A stretch of 64,000 nucleotides of DNA from Kosakonia cowanii JCM 10956 = DSM 18146 (GCF_001975225.1 NZ_CP019445.1:4526001-4590000); one strand, 5' to 3'; numbered from the stretch's first letter, positions 8,743 to 16,985 are shown. A program made the numbers and translations. The notes: generated from the letters alone by a model not told the origin.

Positions 8743-9570
8743 ATGAGCCACCCTTTTCCGTTCCGCCAGATTGGCGATTTCCAGATAACCGCGCTGAGTG
8801 ACGGCACAATGTCAGCCAGTCTGGAACTGTTATCAGGCATTGAAATAGCTGATGCGGATGCTATTCAGTGCGGTGCCGGCATCGATAAGCCCGGCGATAT
8901 TCATATAAACAGTTACCTTATTCGCGGCCGGGGGCGGGTTATTCTGGTCGACGCTGGCGCAGGCGCGCCGGGGCAGCTCACCGCAAATCTTGCCGCAGCG
9001 GGTGTCCGCCCTGACGAGGTCGATAGCGTTTTATTAACGCACTGCCATCCGGATCATATTGGCGGCCTGCTCAATGCTGAAAAAGAGCCGGTTTTCAAAC
9101 GCGCTGAAATTATTCTGCACCCTCTCGAAGCGCAGCACTGGCGGGATGATAAAAAGCGCGAAATAGCGAATGAGCGCGGGCAGCGTAATTTTTTGCTGGC
9201 GCGGCAAACCTTAGATGCCTATGCCCCGAACGTCCGTTTTTTCAATGGCGAGAAGATAGCTGAGGACATTCTTCCAGTATGGCTACCAGGCCATACCCCC
9301 GGGCATAGCGGTTTTCGCATCGATTCCGGGAGTGAACGCTTATTAATATGGGGCGATATTGTCCATTACCCACATATTCAATCAGCACAACCGGCTGTTT
9401 CTATTCTCTTCGACGTCGATCCTGCGCAGGCCGAAGAGACACGGAAAAAAATAATGGAACAAGCGGTCAGCGAAAAACTGCTCATTGCAGGCATGCATTT
9501 AAATCAGGCAGGGTTTGCCCACGTTCTCCGGGATGGGAGTGGATACCGTATTGATTACGCTGAAAAATGA
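8743..9570 (+). CDS. metallo-beta-lactamase-fold hydrolase
   Basis: Cytoplasmic hydrolase of 275 residues, no signal peptide. The metal ligands are plain: THCHPDHIGG (HxHxDH motif, about residue 105), GHTPGHSGF (second-site His about residue 188) and WGDIVHYPH with the bridging Asp (about residue 208). The N-terminal ITALSDG and the spacing resemble quorum-quenching-lactonase and methyl-parathion-hydrolase-type members (MBL-fold hydrolases of lactones or esters). The start used gives MSHPFPFRQIGDF; GAGGTCGTG before it contains a modest ribosome site. Last gene of the LysR-linked operon; an 8-bp hairpin follows. Confidence 0.85.
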   Translation: MSHPFPFRQIGDFQITALSDGTMSASLELLSGIEIADADAIQCGAGIDKPGDIHINSYLIRGRGRVILVDAGAGAPGQLTANLAAAGVRPDEVDSVLLTHCHPDHIGGLLNAEKEPVFKRAEIILHPLEAQHWRDDKKREIANERGQRNFLLARQTLDAYAPNVRFFNGEKIAEDILPVWLPGHTPGHSGFRIDSGSERLLIWGDIVHYPHIQSAQPAVSILFDVDPAQAEETRKKIMEQAVSEKLLIAGMHLNQAGFAHVLRDGSGYRIDYAEK

Positions 9571-9577
9571 GTGAATA

Positions 9578-9625
9578 GCCTGGCGGGCGGACAGGGACGT
9601 TATGCCGCTGCGCCAGGCATTTATC
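9578..9625 (+). terminator. terminator-like hairpin after MBL operon
   Basis: GCCTGGCG and CGCCAGGC form an 8-bp stem with a 25-base loop, followed by ATTTATCTTCTC. It probably ends the three-gene operon. Confidence 0.45.
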
Positions 9626-9755
9626 TTCTCCTTCCTCACCCTCTGAAGCTAACGAGGGATAAAAATTCGCTACCCATTCTCTTTTTTATCACTCCCTGTC
9701 TCGACCTTTTCGCAAAAAGCTATCACGAGACAGCCTTATGAGTGCCCGCTCTTTC

Positions 9756-9776
9756 AGTGACAAAATCATTGTCACT
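9756..9776. repeat. 21-base inverted repeat upstream of tailspike gene
   Basis: AGTGACAA and TTGTCACT are perfect 8-base arms separated by AATCA. There is no U-tract, so an operator or a structured RNA element is likelier than a terminator. The half site TGACAA is that of CusR/HprR-type boxes, but the spacing differs (5 instead of 2). Confidence 0.45.
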
Positions 9777-9984
9777 TCGGCGAGCTAACATTGCCGGTTT
9801 TTATGTCGCGCGCACGGTTCCGTTGGCGCGTTTCTGCCTCTCTCCAGCGTTAACACCCGCTTCGTTTACCTCTTTCACCTAACGAAAAATAGATTAATTT
9901 TAATTATGTTTTAAAGAGCGGAGCGCAATTTCCTTAGTACGAACCACTACAAAAATGCAACTGATTTAAAAGTAAAAATCGCTA

Positions 9985-10013
9985 TTGAAAAGCCTGAGGT
10001 GTCGGCGTACAGT
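9985..10013 (+). promoter_or_regulatory. sigma-70 promoter of tailspike-like gene
   Basis: TTGAAA (9985-9990), 17-base spacer, TACAGT (10008-10013). The transcription start would fall at the left edge of the LexA box, so LexA binding would block initiation. TATAAA inside the LexA box is an alternative -10. Confidence 0.55.
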
Positions 10014-10020
10014 AAAAACA

Positions 10021-10036
10021 CTGTATATAAATACAG
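10021..10036 (+). promoter_or_regulatory. LexA (SOS) box
   Basis: CTGTATATAAATACAG is a full CTGT-N8-ACAG palindrome with the AT alternation of the LexA consensus and flanks CA/TA; as remembered, it differs by one base from the umuDC operator. It ends 32 bases before the start codon and lies just downstream of the promoter elements. This predicts repression by LexA and induction by DNA damage. Confidence 0.85.
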
Positions 10037-10068
10037 TATCAAGCACCACTTAAAGGAGATCACATATC

Positions 10069-12309
10069 ATGGCTACTAATGAAAACAGCACCGCCATTAC
10101 GGAAGTCGCCTCTTTTGCAGCACTGCGTGCACGTAAACCTGCAACCGAGGGTGAACGTGTTTTTCTGACCTCATGGAATGCGCGGGCAGCCTCCGATCGC
10201 TCCATCAATTATGGCGAAGGATGGTTTATCGGGAACCTGGTGGCGGGCAGTGACGATGGCGGTTTTATCGCCAGCAACGGTGGGGCATACCACTGGCGAC
10301 GCGATACGGATATTGACGCACTCACCGTTCACGATTTCGGTGCTGTACCGGGCGGCACCGTTGACTGTGCCCCTGCCGTCAAAGCGATGTACGAGTTTAT
10401 GAACGGTACCTTTGCGCGTGGCGCAACCAACAATCTTTCCAGCAAAGTTGGCGTCCGTTTCGGTGCAGGTACCTATCTGATTAAGCCGCTCGACATGCGC
10501 CGTTACGGCAAAAAGATCGCTGCCGACGACGCTGAATTGCGTTATAACCCAAGCGGTTACTTTGCCGCGGGCGACTTTGTCCTGCGCGGTGTGACCACCA
10601 GTTTCGGCAAACAGATTGCGACCCGCATTGTCTCCGATAAATCGAATTCAGCCGTGCTGGCGCTGAACCACCGTTATTTCTCCATTTATGGCATTGAGTG
10701 GGAGGGGCAGCAAACCGTCGAGCAGGATAAAAAGAGTAACCTGCTGATTGGCGCTACGCTTGGGGTGTTCAACGATACTGCCTCCAACAAGCAGCCGTTT
10801 CTGACCAACGAATGCGTGGGCGGCACCTTTGCTAACGTCTCCTACTTCAAGGCCAGCAATACCGGCGAGGCGACGATTTACTATCTCGACAGCCTCGACA
10901 GTAAATTTACCCAGATCTACTGCAGCAAGGTGGCGGGGCCGGTGATCAAAGTGGGCTGGAGTAACCGCAAAGTAGGCTCCTGGGATCACTCTACGGCGAT
11001 TGAGCTTTCTGAATTCAACTTCCAGTACTGCTATGCCCCGGCAATCTGGATCCCGCGTCACGGCCAGGGTCTGATCCGCAACGGCTGGATTGAGCACAGC
11101 GCGGTGCCGATGGATATCAACAACGGCCAGTGGCTAATTGAGGCGCTGAGCATTGAGTCATCCACTTATGACGCCGTGTTCTTTAACTCACGCGTGGTGA
11201 TGTCGCAATGGTCAAACCCGACCGGCGTCAATTATGACCGCACCACCGCGCCTGGCAGCGATAAGTGGTTCAGCTACCCGAAAAACCCGGACGGCAGTGC
11301 GATCACCGCGATGGTTTCCGGCTATGAAATGGGCATGTCGCTGTTTCAAAATAACATTACTTATCTGGACAATCCGCTACGCGCTAAGTGGTTGAGCGGC
11401 ATACTGCGCGGCACCATCGACAGCAAAAAACTGTGGCTGAATATCGGTTCGTTCCAGATGCCGCAAACGGGCACCCACTGGAAGATTGAAGTCGATTGCC
11501 GCAGCACTTACTACAGCCTGGGCGGAAGCGGTCCGATGCCGGTAAATAACGATCGCTCTGCGGGAACGCTGCATATTCACGTTGCGCGCGGTGCTGCGGA
11601 CGTTCCGGCCATAACCTACTGGATGGAAGGTGCGCCGGGCATTACCGAGGTGAAGTATATTGCTCAGGATTCCAACAAGCTGCTGCCGGGCTTGTGGATC
11701 AAACTTCCGGCAACCATTGGGGAGTATGCGGTGCACGTTCGCGGCACCGGTGAAACCAGCCAGGAGAAAGGGGAATGGGCCCTCTTTAAGCCGGATGGTC
11801 AGGTGCAGGCTGAAGCACCGAACGGCGTGGACGCCGAACCCCGCGCGTCGATGCACAACGGTAAAGCGGGCTTCGGTGCGCAAAGTGATGTCGCGGCAAT
11901 CAGCACCCGTGCGCAGGACTCATCCAGCGTACCGGTTGAGCAATCCAGGCCGTATCAGTGGATGCGGGTAAATATCAACGGCGTTGAGTATGCGATGCCT
12001 TACTACGCCTTTACGCCGCAGATTAAGACCCAGCCGGCGGCAACCGTTTCTGTGGCCGCAGGCGCTACGCTGAACCTGACCGTGGAAGCCAATGATGCCG
12101 CCAGTTATCAGTGGCAGAAATCCACCAACGGCACCAGCTGGAGCACTATCTCCGGTGCTAACAAGGCGACATACACTAAAGATGCCGTCGCCTCGGGCGA
12201 TGCGGGGCAGTATCGCTGCGTGATCAAAGGGCAAGTTGCTAAGGCGGACTCCTCAGTGACGACCAACCAGGTGACAACTAAAACGTCAATAGTCACCGTA
12301 AGGGCCTGA
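10069..12309 (+). CDS. phage-tailspike-like beta-helix protein with C-terminal Ig-like domain
   Basis: Large 746-residue protein with no signal peptide. Residues ~1-85 form a head-type adaptor region. From ~88, VHDFGAVPGGTVDCAPAVKAM is the pectate-lyase-superfamily motif (D-F/Y-G-A-x-x-x-G-x-x-D) that opens the right-handed beta helix of phage tailspikes and depolymerases; the helix probably runs to ~460 (many short G/N-rich turns), followed by a beta-sandwich region. The last ~90 residues (KTQPAATVSVAAGATLNL, YQWQKSTNG, SGDAGQYRCV) are an I-set Ig-like domain of the kind found on phage virion surfaces. AAAGGAGAT precedes the ATG by nine bases. It has its own promoter, LexA box and terminator and no phage genes beside it. 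A polysaccharide-binding or -cleaving role is inferred; catalytic residues cannot be assigned. Base composition resembles the host. Confidence 0.75.
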   Translation: MATNENSTAITEVASFAALRARKPATEGERVFLTSWNARAASDRSINYGEGWFIGNLVAGSDDGGFIASNGGAYHWRRDTDIDALTVHDFGAVPGGTVDCAPAVKAMYEFMNGTFARGATNNLSSKVGVRFGAGTYLIKPLDMRRYGKKIAADDAELRYNPSGYFAAGDFVLRGVTTSFGKQIATRIVSDKSNSAVLALNHRYFSIYGIEWEGQQTVEQDKKSNLLIGATLGVFNDTASNKQPFLTNECVGGTFANVSYFKASNTGEATIYYLDSLDSKFTQIYCSKVAGPVIKVGWSNRKVGSWDHSTAIELSEFNFQYCYAPAIWIPRHGQGLIRNGWIEHSAVPMDINNGQWLIEALSIESSTYDAVFFNSRVVMSQWSNPTGVNYDRTTAPGSDKWFSYPKNPDGSAITAMVSGYEMGMSLFQNNITYLDNPLRAKWLSGILRGTIDSKKLWLNIGSFQMPQTGTHWKIEVDCRSTYYSLGGSGPMPVNNDRSAGTLHIHVARGAADVPAITYWMEGAPGITEVKYIAQDSNKLLPGLWIKLPATIGEYAVHVRGTGETSQEKGEWALFKPDGQVQAEAPNGVDAEPRASMHNGKAGFGAQSDVAAISTRAQDSSSVPVEQSRPYQWMRVNINGVEYAMPYYAFTPQIKTQPAATVSVAAGATLNLTVEANDAASYQWQKSTNGTSWSTISGANKATYTKDAVASGDAGQYRCVIKGQVAKADSSVTTNQVTTKTSIVTVRA

Positions 12310-12344
12310 TGCACCTGACTAAATAGACGAAAAGCTACTCTCTA

Positions 12345-12376
12345 AAAATCCACGCACTTGCGTGGATTTTCTTTGC
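12345..12376 (+). terminator. intrinsic terminator of tailspike-like gene
   Basis: AAAATCCACGC and GCGTGGATTTT form a perfect 11-bp stem around ACTT, followed by CTTTG. With the A-tract and T-tract on either side it works in both directions, serving the convergent GNAT gene as well. Confidence 0.85.
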
Positions 12377-12406
12377 CTTCGGCTAACTCACCGGCTCCTG
12401 CTCGCC

Positions 12407-12868
12407 TTATAAATTCTTACTCATATTGATGCCGGTTACGCCAAAGCCGATGGCTTCATAAACATGGCGCGCCCGCGCGTTATCACCCGCCACGCGAAGG
12501 CGTATCTGCTCAACGCCCTTCGCCCGCATCTCATCCTCAAAAGCCCGCAGTGCACCTTTGCCAAGGCCCTGCCCCTGGCAGGCGTCGAAGATATGAAAAT
12601 CATAAATAAAAACGGTTTGCATCGAAGCATCGGGTTTATACCAGAGGTAGCCGACATGCTTCTCGCCCTCCGCCAGCAGGCAGAGTAAAACATGGCCCGG
12701 CGTATTAACACCTTCCGGGAGATCGTCAGCGATCTCCCGGGTGGCTCTGGCCTGCGCCTCTGCCTCAGAAAGGCGATAGTTTGCGGCAATCTCTTGCGCA
12801 TAGTCCGCAATGAAATAGTCCAGATAAGCCGGGTATTCATCCTCACGCATGGGGCGCAATGTAATCAT
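12407..12868 (-). CDS. GNAT-family N-acetyltransferase
   Basis: Acetyltransferase of 153 residues. GNAT features: ITLRPMREDEYPAYLDYFI at the N-terminus, FIYDFHIFDACQGQGLGKGAL with the CoA-binding QGQGLGKG loop (about residues 95-103), and GDNARARHVYEAIGF in the last part (N-x-x-A-x-x-x-Y-x-x-x-G-F). No acceptor substrate can be named. AAAGGAAT precedes the start. It converges on the tailspike-like gene, sharing its terminator. Confidence 0.85.
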   Translation of the reverse strand: MITLRPMREDEYPAYLDYFIADYAQEIAANYRLSEAEAQARATREIADDLPEGVNTPGHVLLCLLAEGEKHVGYLWYKPDASMQTVFIYDFHIFDACQGQGLGKGALRAFEDEMRAKGVEQIRLRVAGDNARARHVYEAIGFGVTGINMSKNL

Positions 12869-12982
12869 CGGTATTCCTTTTATTAAAGCGGGATCCGCAT
12901 CGCCGCCCTGAGTTATCGGCGTTCACAATAAAGCGCCCGGCGAACGCTGTCAGCATAAAAGCGCCTGGCAATATGAATCCCC

Positions 12983-13999
12983 TTAGTTGACGCGAAGCAT
13001 GATCTTGCCCTGAATACCGCCCTGCGAAGCGCGGTGATGCGCGGCGGCAGCGTCACGAAGAGGATAAATGCTGTCCGTCACGACGCGCACTTCACCGCTT
13101 GCCAGCAGTTGGCCTGCTTGCTGAAGCTGCTGACCGCTGGAGCGAACCTGGGCCGAGGAGACCGTAATCCCACGTCGAGCAGCCTCTTGTTGCCCGGCAA
13201 AGCCAAGCGGATTGACCAGGTAGAGTGTTCCACCGGGTTTGATAAGCGGCAGAAAGCGCTCCATATTTACGCCACCCACGGCATCCGCCACCAGATCGAC
13301 CGGCTGCGCGACCGTTTCTGCGGCATGCCGGGTGTAATCAATAAACTCGCTCGCCCCCAGTTCTCGCAGCAGCGCCTCATGTTTACCGGAAGCGACGGCA
13401 ATCACCCGCGCGCCCCGCCAGCGGGCAAGTTGTACCGCGAGGTGCCCCACGCCGCCGCCAGCGCCATTCACCAGCACCGTTTTGCCCTTAAGCGAAACAG
13501 GAATATGTGGAAAAGGCTGGAAAGGATTAGGCTCATGATGACCGGGATCGATCAGGAACTGCCAGGCCGTCAGCAGTGACATCGGTGCGGCGGCAGCCTG
13601 CAAATAATCAATGCCCTGCGGCATTAACGCCAGTTCATCGGCAGGCACCGCGATGTACTCGGCATAGGCTCCGCTGCCTTTCATCACATCCTGCGGAAAT
13701 CTCACCATGGAATAGACCTCATCACCCGCGCGAAAACCGTGCGCACCCTCACCAATAGCCTCCACCACACCGGCGATATCGGTTCCGGGAATAAGCGGGA
13801 AAACGGAGTCAGGCTGCCATTGCGGCGGTAACGTGCGGTAGCCATCGCGCAGATAGAGATCGGGCGGGTTAATGCTCGCCGCCTGCACCCGCACCAGCAC
13901 CTCGCCAGCACACGGCACTGGACGGTGCGCCTCTTCATAACGCAACACTTCCGGCCCGCCAAATGCGTGCAGTCGCACGGCTTTCATCATTGCACTCAT
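12983..13999 (-). CDS. MDR-family NADP-dependent quinone oxidoreductase
   Basis: Medium-chain dehydrogenase/reductase of 338 residues without the structural zinc cysteines, so of the quinone oxidoreductase type. GroES-like part at residues ~1-125 (PGTDIAGVVEAIGEGAHGFRAGDEVY), then a Rossmann domain with VLVNGAGGGVGHLAVQLARWRGARVIAVAS (AxGxVG variant, about 173-205) binding NADPH. It would reduce quinones or alpha,beta-unsaturated carbonyls. AGAGGAAATAAG precedes the ATG. It is divergent from a LysR gene 89 bases away, its probable regulator. Confidence 0.85.
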   Translation of the reverse strand: MSAMMKAVRLHAFGGPEVLRYEEAHRPVPCAGEVLVRVQAASINPPDLYLRDGYRTLPPQWQPDSVFPLIPGTDIAGVVEAIGEGAHGFRAGDEVYSMVRFPQDVMKGSGAYAEYIAVPADELALMPQGIDYLQAAAAPMSLLTAWQFLIDPGHHEPNPFQPFPHIPVSLKGKTVLVNGAGGGVGHLAVQLARWRGARVIAVASGKHEALLRELGASEFIDYTRHAAETVAQPVDLVADAVGGVNMERFLPLIKPGGTLYLVNPLGFAGQQEAARRGITVSSAQVRSSGQQLQQAGQLLASGEVRVVTDSIYPLRDAAAAHHRASQGGIQGKIMLRVN

Positions 14000-14088
14000 C
14001 TTATTTCCTCTGCCTGGTATTCAGTAGCAGCAGAATATGACAGCGACTTCAGGTTGATAATGGGCCTGCCTTTCGCTTTACTTATGCC

Positions 14089-14991
14089 ATGAAAGAACAA
14101 ATCGGTTTTGAAAGCCTGACGGGGCTGATTGCTTTCGCTCGCGCCGGATCTCTTGGCAGTTACACCGCAGCCGCGCGGGCACTGTCAGTTTCGCCTTCGG
14201 CAGTCAGTAAAAGTATTCAGCGGCTGGAGCAGCAGCTCGGGGTGGTGCTTTTCACGCGCACCACGCGCTCGCTGGCACTGACGCCGGAAGGGCGCGATCT
14301 GCATGAGCGGGTACTGCGGCTGTTACAGGATGCACAAGAGATTGAGCAGGCGGCGAAGAGAGCCCGCGCTGAACCCAGCGGCACCGTGCGGGTTGCCGCC
14401 TCGCTGCCGGTCGGGCTCTATATGCTCGCGCCCCTGCTGGCGCAGTTTCGCCAGCGTCAGCCCGAGGTACGCATCGATCTGCGCCTTGGCGACGAACGGG
14501 TAAATGTAATAGATGAGGGAATTGATGTCGCACTGCGCATTGGCGATCTGCCCGATTCGCGGTTGTTGTCGCGCCGCCTCTCGCCCTATCGTCTCTGTTG
14601 TTACGCCTCGCCTGACTACCTGGACAAGTACGGCATGCCGCAGCATCCCGATGAACTGGTGGATCATGAGACGGTAAATCTGCGCTATAAAAGCAGCGGG
14701 CAGCTGTTTCGCTGGCCGTTCAACGTAGGGGATCGGGAGATCGAGTTAGTGCTCCCCGCCGCAATCGTCGTTGATGCTAGCGAAGGTGTGCTGACCACCG
14801 TAGCGGCAGGCGCAGGGATTGGAATGGCAGCAAGCTTTATGGCGGCGTCATGGGTTGAGCGCGGTGCGCTTGTCCCTGTGCTGGCAGATTTTGCCGTTGA
14901 AAAGCACAACCTCACGGTGCTGTGGCCCGAGAGCCGCCGCGCGAATCCCGCCGTGCGTGCTTTTCTGGATCTGCTATTTGCGCAGTTATAA
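14089..14991 (+). CDS. LysR-family regulator divergent from quinone oxidoreductase
   Basis: Regulator of 300 residues. HTH at ~8-65 ([54 protein letters not shown]) matches the large CrgA/DsdC-like branch of LysR proteins; the C-terminal domain carries [19 protein letters not shown], usual for that branch. No Shine-Dalgarno is visible before the ATG. Its position back to back with the quinone oxidoreductase suggests it senses an electrophile or aromatic compound handled by that enzyme (inference). Confidence 0.9.
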   Translation: MKEQIGFESLTGLIAFARAGSLGSYTAAARALSVSPSAVSKSIQRLEQQLGVVLFTRTTRSLALTPEGRDLHERVLRLLQDAQEIEQAAKRARAEPSGTVRVAASLPVGLYMLAPLLAQFRQRQPEVRIDLRLGDERVNVIDEGIDVALRIGDLPDSRLLSRRLSPYRLCCYASPDYLDKYGMPQHPDELVDHETVNLRYKSSGQLFRWPFNVGDREIELVLPAAIVVDASEGVLTTVAAGAGIGMAASFMAASWVERGALVPVLADFAVEKHNLTVLWPESRRANPAVRAFLDLLFAQL

Positions 14992-15047
14992 CGCAGGTTT
15001 TTGAGAAGCATCCGCGCCTCTGGCAGAGCAGAGGCGCGGATAAAACA

Positions 15048-15287
15048 TTAAACGTCCAGCGTGCGAAGCACCACCAGTTCAAGGGCGTTACGCAGGACAT
15101 CTTTGCGGATCACATCCGTTTCAGTCTCAACGCGGGCGATCAGCGCCAGCATGATGTCTTTATTCGCCACCGTCGCTTTCACGGCCTGAAGCTCGCGTGT
15201 CACTTCATCAATGATCTCTTTTTCCGCCTCAAAGACCGAAAAAACTGACTGAAGGGTCTGCGGGAGTGTTGCGGTCGGATTATTCAT
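15048..15287 (-). CDS. YmgB/AriR-family biofilm and acid-resistance regulator
   Basis: Small helical protein of 79 residues. The segment VANKDIMLALIARVETETDVIRKDVLRNALELVV lines up along its whole length with the core of E. coli AriR (YmgB), where NNKNIILSLIHSLE and ADVIRKTLEIVL occupy the same places. In E. coli this family acts in biofilm control and acid resistance downstream of the BluR repressor. An in-frame GTG three codons upstream is possible, but the ATG has GAGTGAT six bases before it. The promoter region contains two TTGTACAA palindromes. Confidence 0.8.
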   Translation of the reverse strand: MNNPTATLPQTLQSVFSVFEAEKEIIDEVTRELQAVKATVANKDIMLALIARVETETDVIRKDVLRNALELVVLRTLDV

Positions 15288-15347
15288 TTTTATCACTCAT
15301 TAAATGGGCCCGGATTACGCATGGTTGGGCCGGCAGCCTGGTAGCGA

Positions 15348-15387
15348 GGTAAGTTGTACAACTTACCCATGCAAACTTGTACAAGTT
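15348..15387. promoter_or_regulatory. paired palindromic operators (TTGTACAA cores)
   Basis: Two perfect palindromes: GGTAAGTTGTACAACTTACC (15348-15367) and AACTTGTACAAGTT (15374-15387), centres 23 bases apart, placed at and just after the predicted start of the ymgB/ariR-like transcript. TTGTACA...TGTACAA is also the arm pattern known for the MerR-type regulator MlrA; its paralogue BluR represses ymgB in E. coli, so a BluR-like repressor is a candidate. Confidence 0.65.
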
Positions 15388-15390
15388 GCT

Positions 15391-15419
15391 ACTATAGTGC
15401 CACTCATTCAGAACTGCAA
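15391..15419 (-). promoter_or_regulatory. promoter of ymgB/ariR-like gene
   Basis: On the minus strand TTGCAG (15419-15414), 17-base spacer and TATAGT (15396-15391). The start point would fall near 15384, inside the smaller palindrome. Confidence 0.6.
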
Positions 15420-15542
15420 TGTCACATCTGAAATAATTCACCACGCAATGAGTTGTTATGAGGCGCCTTTCTTTCGTTATGCGCGTAAAGCACGCACCCG
15501 GCCGCCGCTACTGCCAGCGCCGGGTGATATTAAAAACGCCGC

Positions 15543-16271
15543 TTATGCAGACATGCCGCCATCAATCACCAGTTCGGCGCCGCTGACATAACTGCTTTCG
15601 TCCGAGGCGAGGAACAGTGCCGCAGCCGCCACTTCATCGGGATGTCCCAGCCGCTTCGCCGGAATCTGCGCGCTCAGCGTCTGCCTGACGTCATCGCTCG
15701 CCTGGCTGAACATCGGCGTATCCGTGGGCCCTGGGCTGAGGGTGTTGACCCGGATGCCGCGCGGAGCCAGCTCGCTGGTCCAGGTTCGCGCATAGGAGCG
15801 CACCGCGGCTTTACTGGCTGCATAAGTGCCGTAACCGGAAACCGCCATGCTGCCGGCAATCGAGCCGAGCAGCACGACAGTGCCGCCCTCACCCATCTGC
15901 GTGACGGCCTGCTGCACCGTGAGCACCATCGCGCGCACGTTGAGGCCAAAAGCGCGGTCGATATGCTCTTCCGTGCTCTCCTCAAGACTCGCCGGTTCGG
16001 AAACCCCTGACGAGTAAACGAGGATGTCGAGCTTTCCTGCCCTGGCATGAATGGTGTCAAACAGGCGAGAACGATCGTGCGTATTGGTGATATCACCCGC
16101 AATCGCCTCAACGTTACCGCCAATAAGCGTTACCGCTTCTGCCAGCTGCGCTTCGCGTCGACCGGTGATGAAAACATGGGCGCCCTCTTGCGCAAATCGC
16201 TGAGCAATCGCAAGGCCGATACCGCTGTTACCGCCGGTCACCAGGGCGGTCTTACCTTCAAGTTTCAACAT
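15543..16271 (-). CDS. short-chain dehydrogenase/reductase (SDR)
   Basis: Classical SDR of 242 residues. TGGNSGIGLA at ~12-21 is the NAD(P)-binding TGxxxGIG motif, followed by HVFITGRRE (Arg pair suggests NADPH). The catalytic set is visible: S in LLGSIAGS (~137), and YGTYAASK with Tyr and Lys (~149-155). IPAKRLGHPDEVAAAALFLASDESSYVSG is the usual C-terminal pattern. GGAG five bases before the ATG sets the start; the longer frame is unlikely. It is divergent from an HxlR regulator 99 bases away that probably controls it. Confidence 0.9.
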   Translation of the reverse strand: MLKLEGKTALVTGGNSGIGLAIAQRFAQEGAHVFITGRREAQLAEAVTLIGGNVEAIAGDITNTHDRSRLFDTIHARAGKLDILVYSSGVSEPASLEESTEEHIDRAFGLNVRAMVLTVQQAVTQMGEGGTVVLLGSIAGSMAVSGYGTYAASKAAVRSYARTWTSELAPRGIRVNTLSPGPTDTPMFSQASDDVRQTLSAQIPAKRLGHPDEVAAAALFLASDESSYVSGAELVIDGGMSA

Positions 16272-16370
16272 GGCTACTCCAGAACGTGGGATGGACGCCT
16301 GATGATACATTTCGTATATTTACCGTCAATTACGCACCTGATATACACCAGATATAGAGAAGGTAACCTT

Positions 16371-16754
16371 ATGTCGACCGATATCCCTGCCCTGCTGGCT
16401 GAAATCAACAGCACACGCCCGATCCTTGAACAGGTCGCCAATAAATGGTCGGTGTTGATCCTGACCGTTTTGTGCAGCGAACCCTCGCGCTTTAACGCCA
16501 TTAAACGCCGGCTCGATCCCATCACCCATAAAGCCCTGACAGAGGCGCTGCGCCGCCTTGAGCGTAACGGGCTGGTTAACCGCCGCGTCATCGCCTCATC
16601 ACCGGTGGCGGTCGAATACTCCATCACGCCGCTGGGCCGCTCCCTACAGGACCCGTTTGTGGCACTGGTGAGCTGGGCGAGGCAATACGGTGTGGCGATT
16701 GAGCAGGCGCAAGAGCTTTACGACGCGCGGCGTGCCACGGAAGAAGAGGTGTAA
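16371..16754 (+). CDS. HxlR-family transcriptional regulator
   Basis: Winged-helix regulator of 127 residues. NSTRPILEQVANKWSVLILTVL at the N-terminus and RFNAIKRRLDPITHKALTEALRRLERNGLVNR with the wing (VEYSITPLGRSL) are textbook HxlR/YodB family. It lacks the usual Cys near the N-terminus (position of the redox Cys in YodB is not conserved here, as residues 1-20 contain none), so a thiol switch of that type is unlikely. AAGG precedes the ATG. Divergent from the SDR gene, its likely target. Confidence 0.88.
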   Translation: MSTDIPALLAEINSTRPILEQVANKWSVLILTVLCSEPSRFNAIKRRLDPITHKALTEALRRLERNGLVNRRVIASSPVAVEYSITPLGRSLQDPFVALVSWARQYGVAIEQAQELYDARRATEEEV

Positions 16755-16819
16755 ATTTCCCGCACAAACAACGGGTGCAGGATTTAAGGAAGGGAAGTAA
16801 AGCAGATGACAAATCAAAG

Positions 16820-16849
16820 AAGATCCGCTTTGAGCGCAGAGCGGATCTT
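16820..16849. repeat. inverted repeat after HxlR gene
   Basis: AAGATCCGCT and AGCGGATCTT form a perfect 10-bp stem with a 10-base loop; no U-tract follows. Either a terminator of the HxlR transcript or an operator. Confidence 0.45.
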
Positions 16850-16985
16850 CAGTCAGAATATCTAAGGAGCGGGACACAAATCTTCTGACGAAGCTCTAAC
16901 AACCCAAAAACCAGTACATCTCATATGAAGTGAAATAGTGCGCTCTCTTAAGACATTTCCATGTTAAAAAATAAGATTAACCTAC

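Larger units (their letters stand above)
9571..10068. other. 500-base gap between MBL operon and tailspike gene
   Basis: No gene seen. It contains the terminator-like hairpin of the MBL operon, a 21-base inverted repeat, and at its right end the promoter, LexA box and strong ribosome site of the tailspike-like gene. Confidence 0.6.

Noticed and set aside
10004..10036. Second LexA box overlapping the first, as in colicin promoters
   Set aside because: The upstream ACAGT...ACTGT arrangement is inverted relative to the CTGT-N8-ACAG form; only one true box.
10069..12309. Prophage remnant around the tailspike-like gene
   Set aside because: Neighbours on both sides are ordinary chromosomal genes; no integrase, att-like repeat or other phage gene was found within the window.
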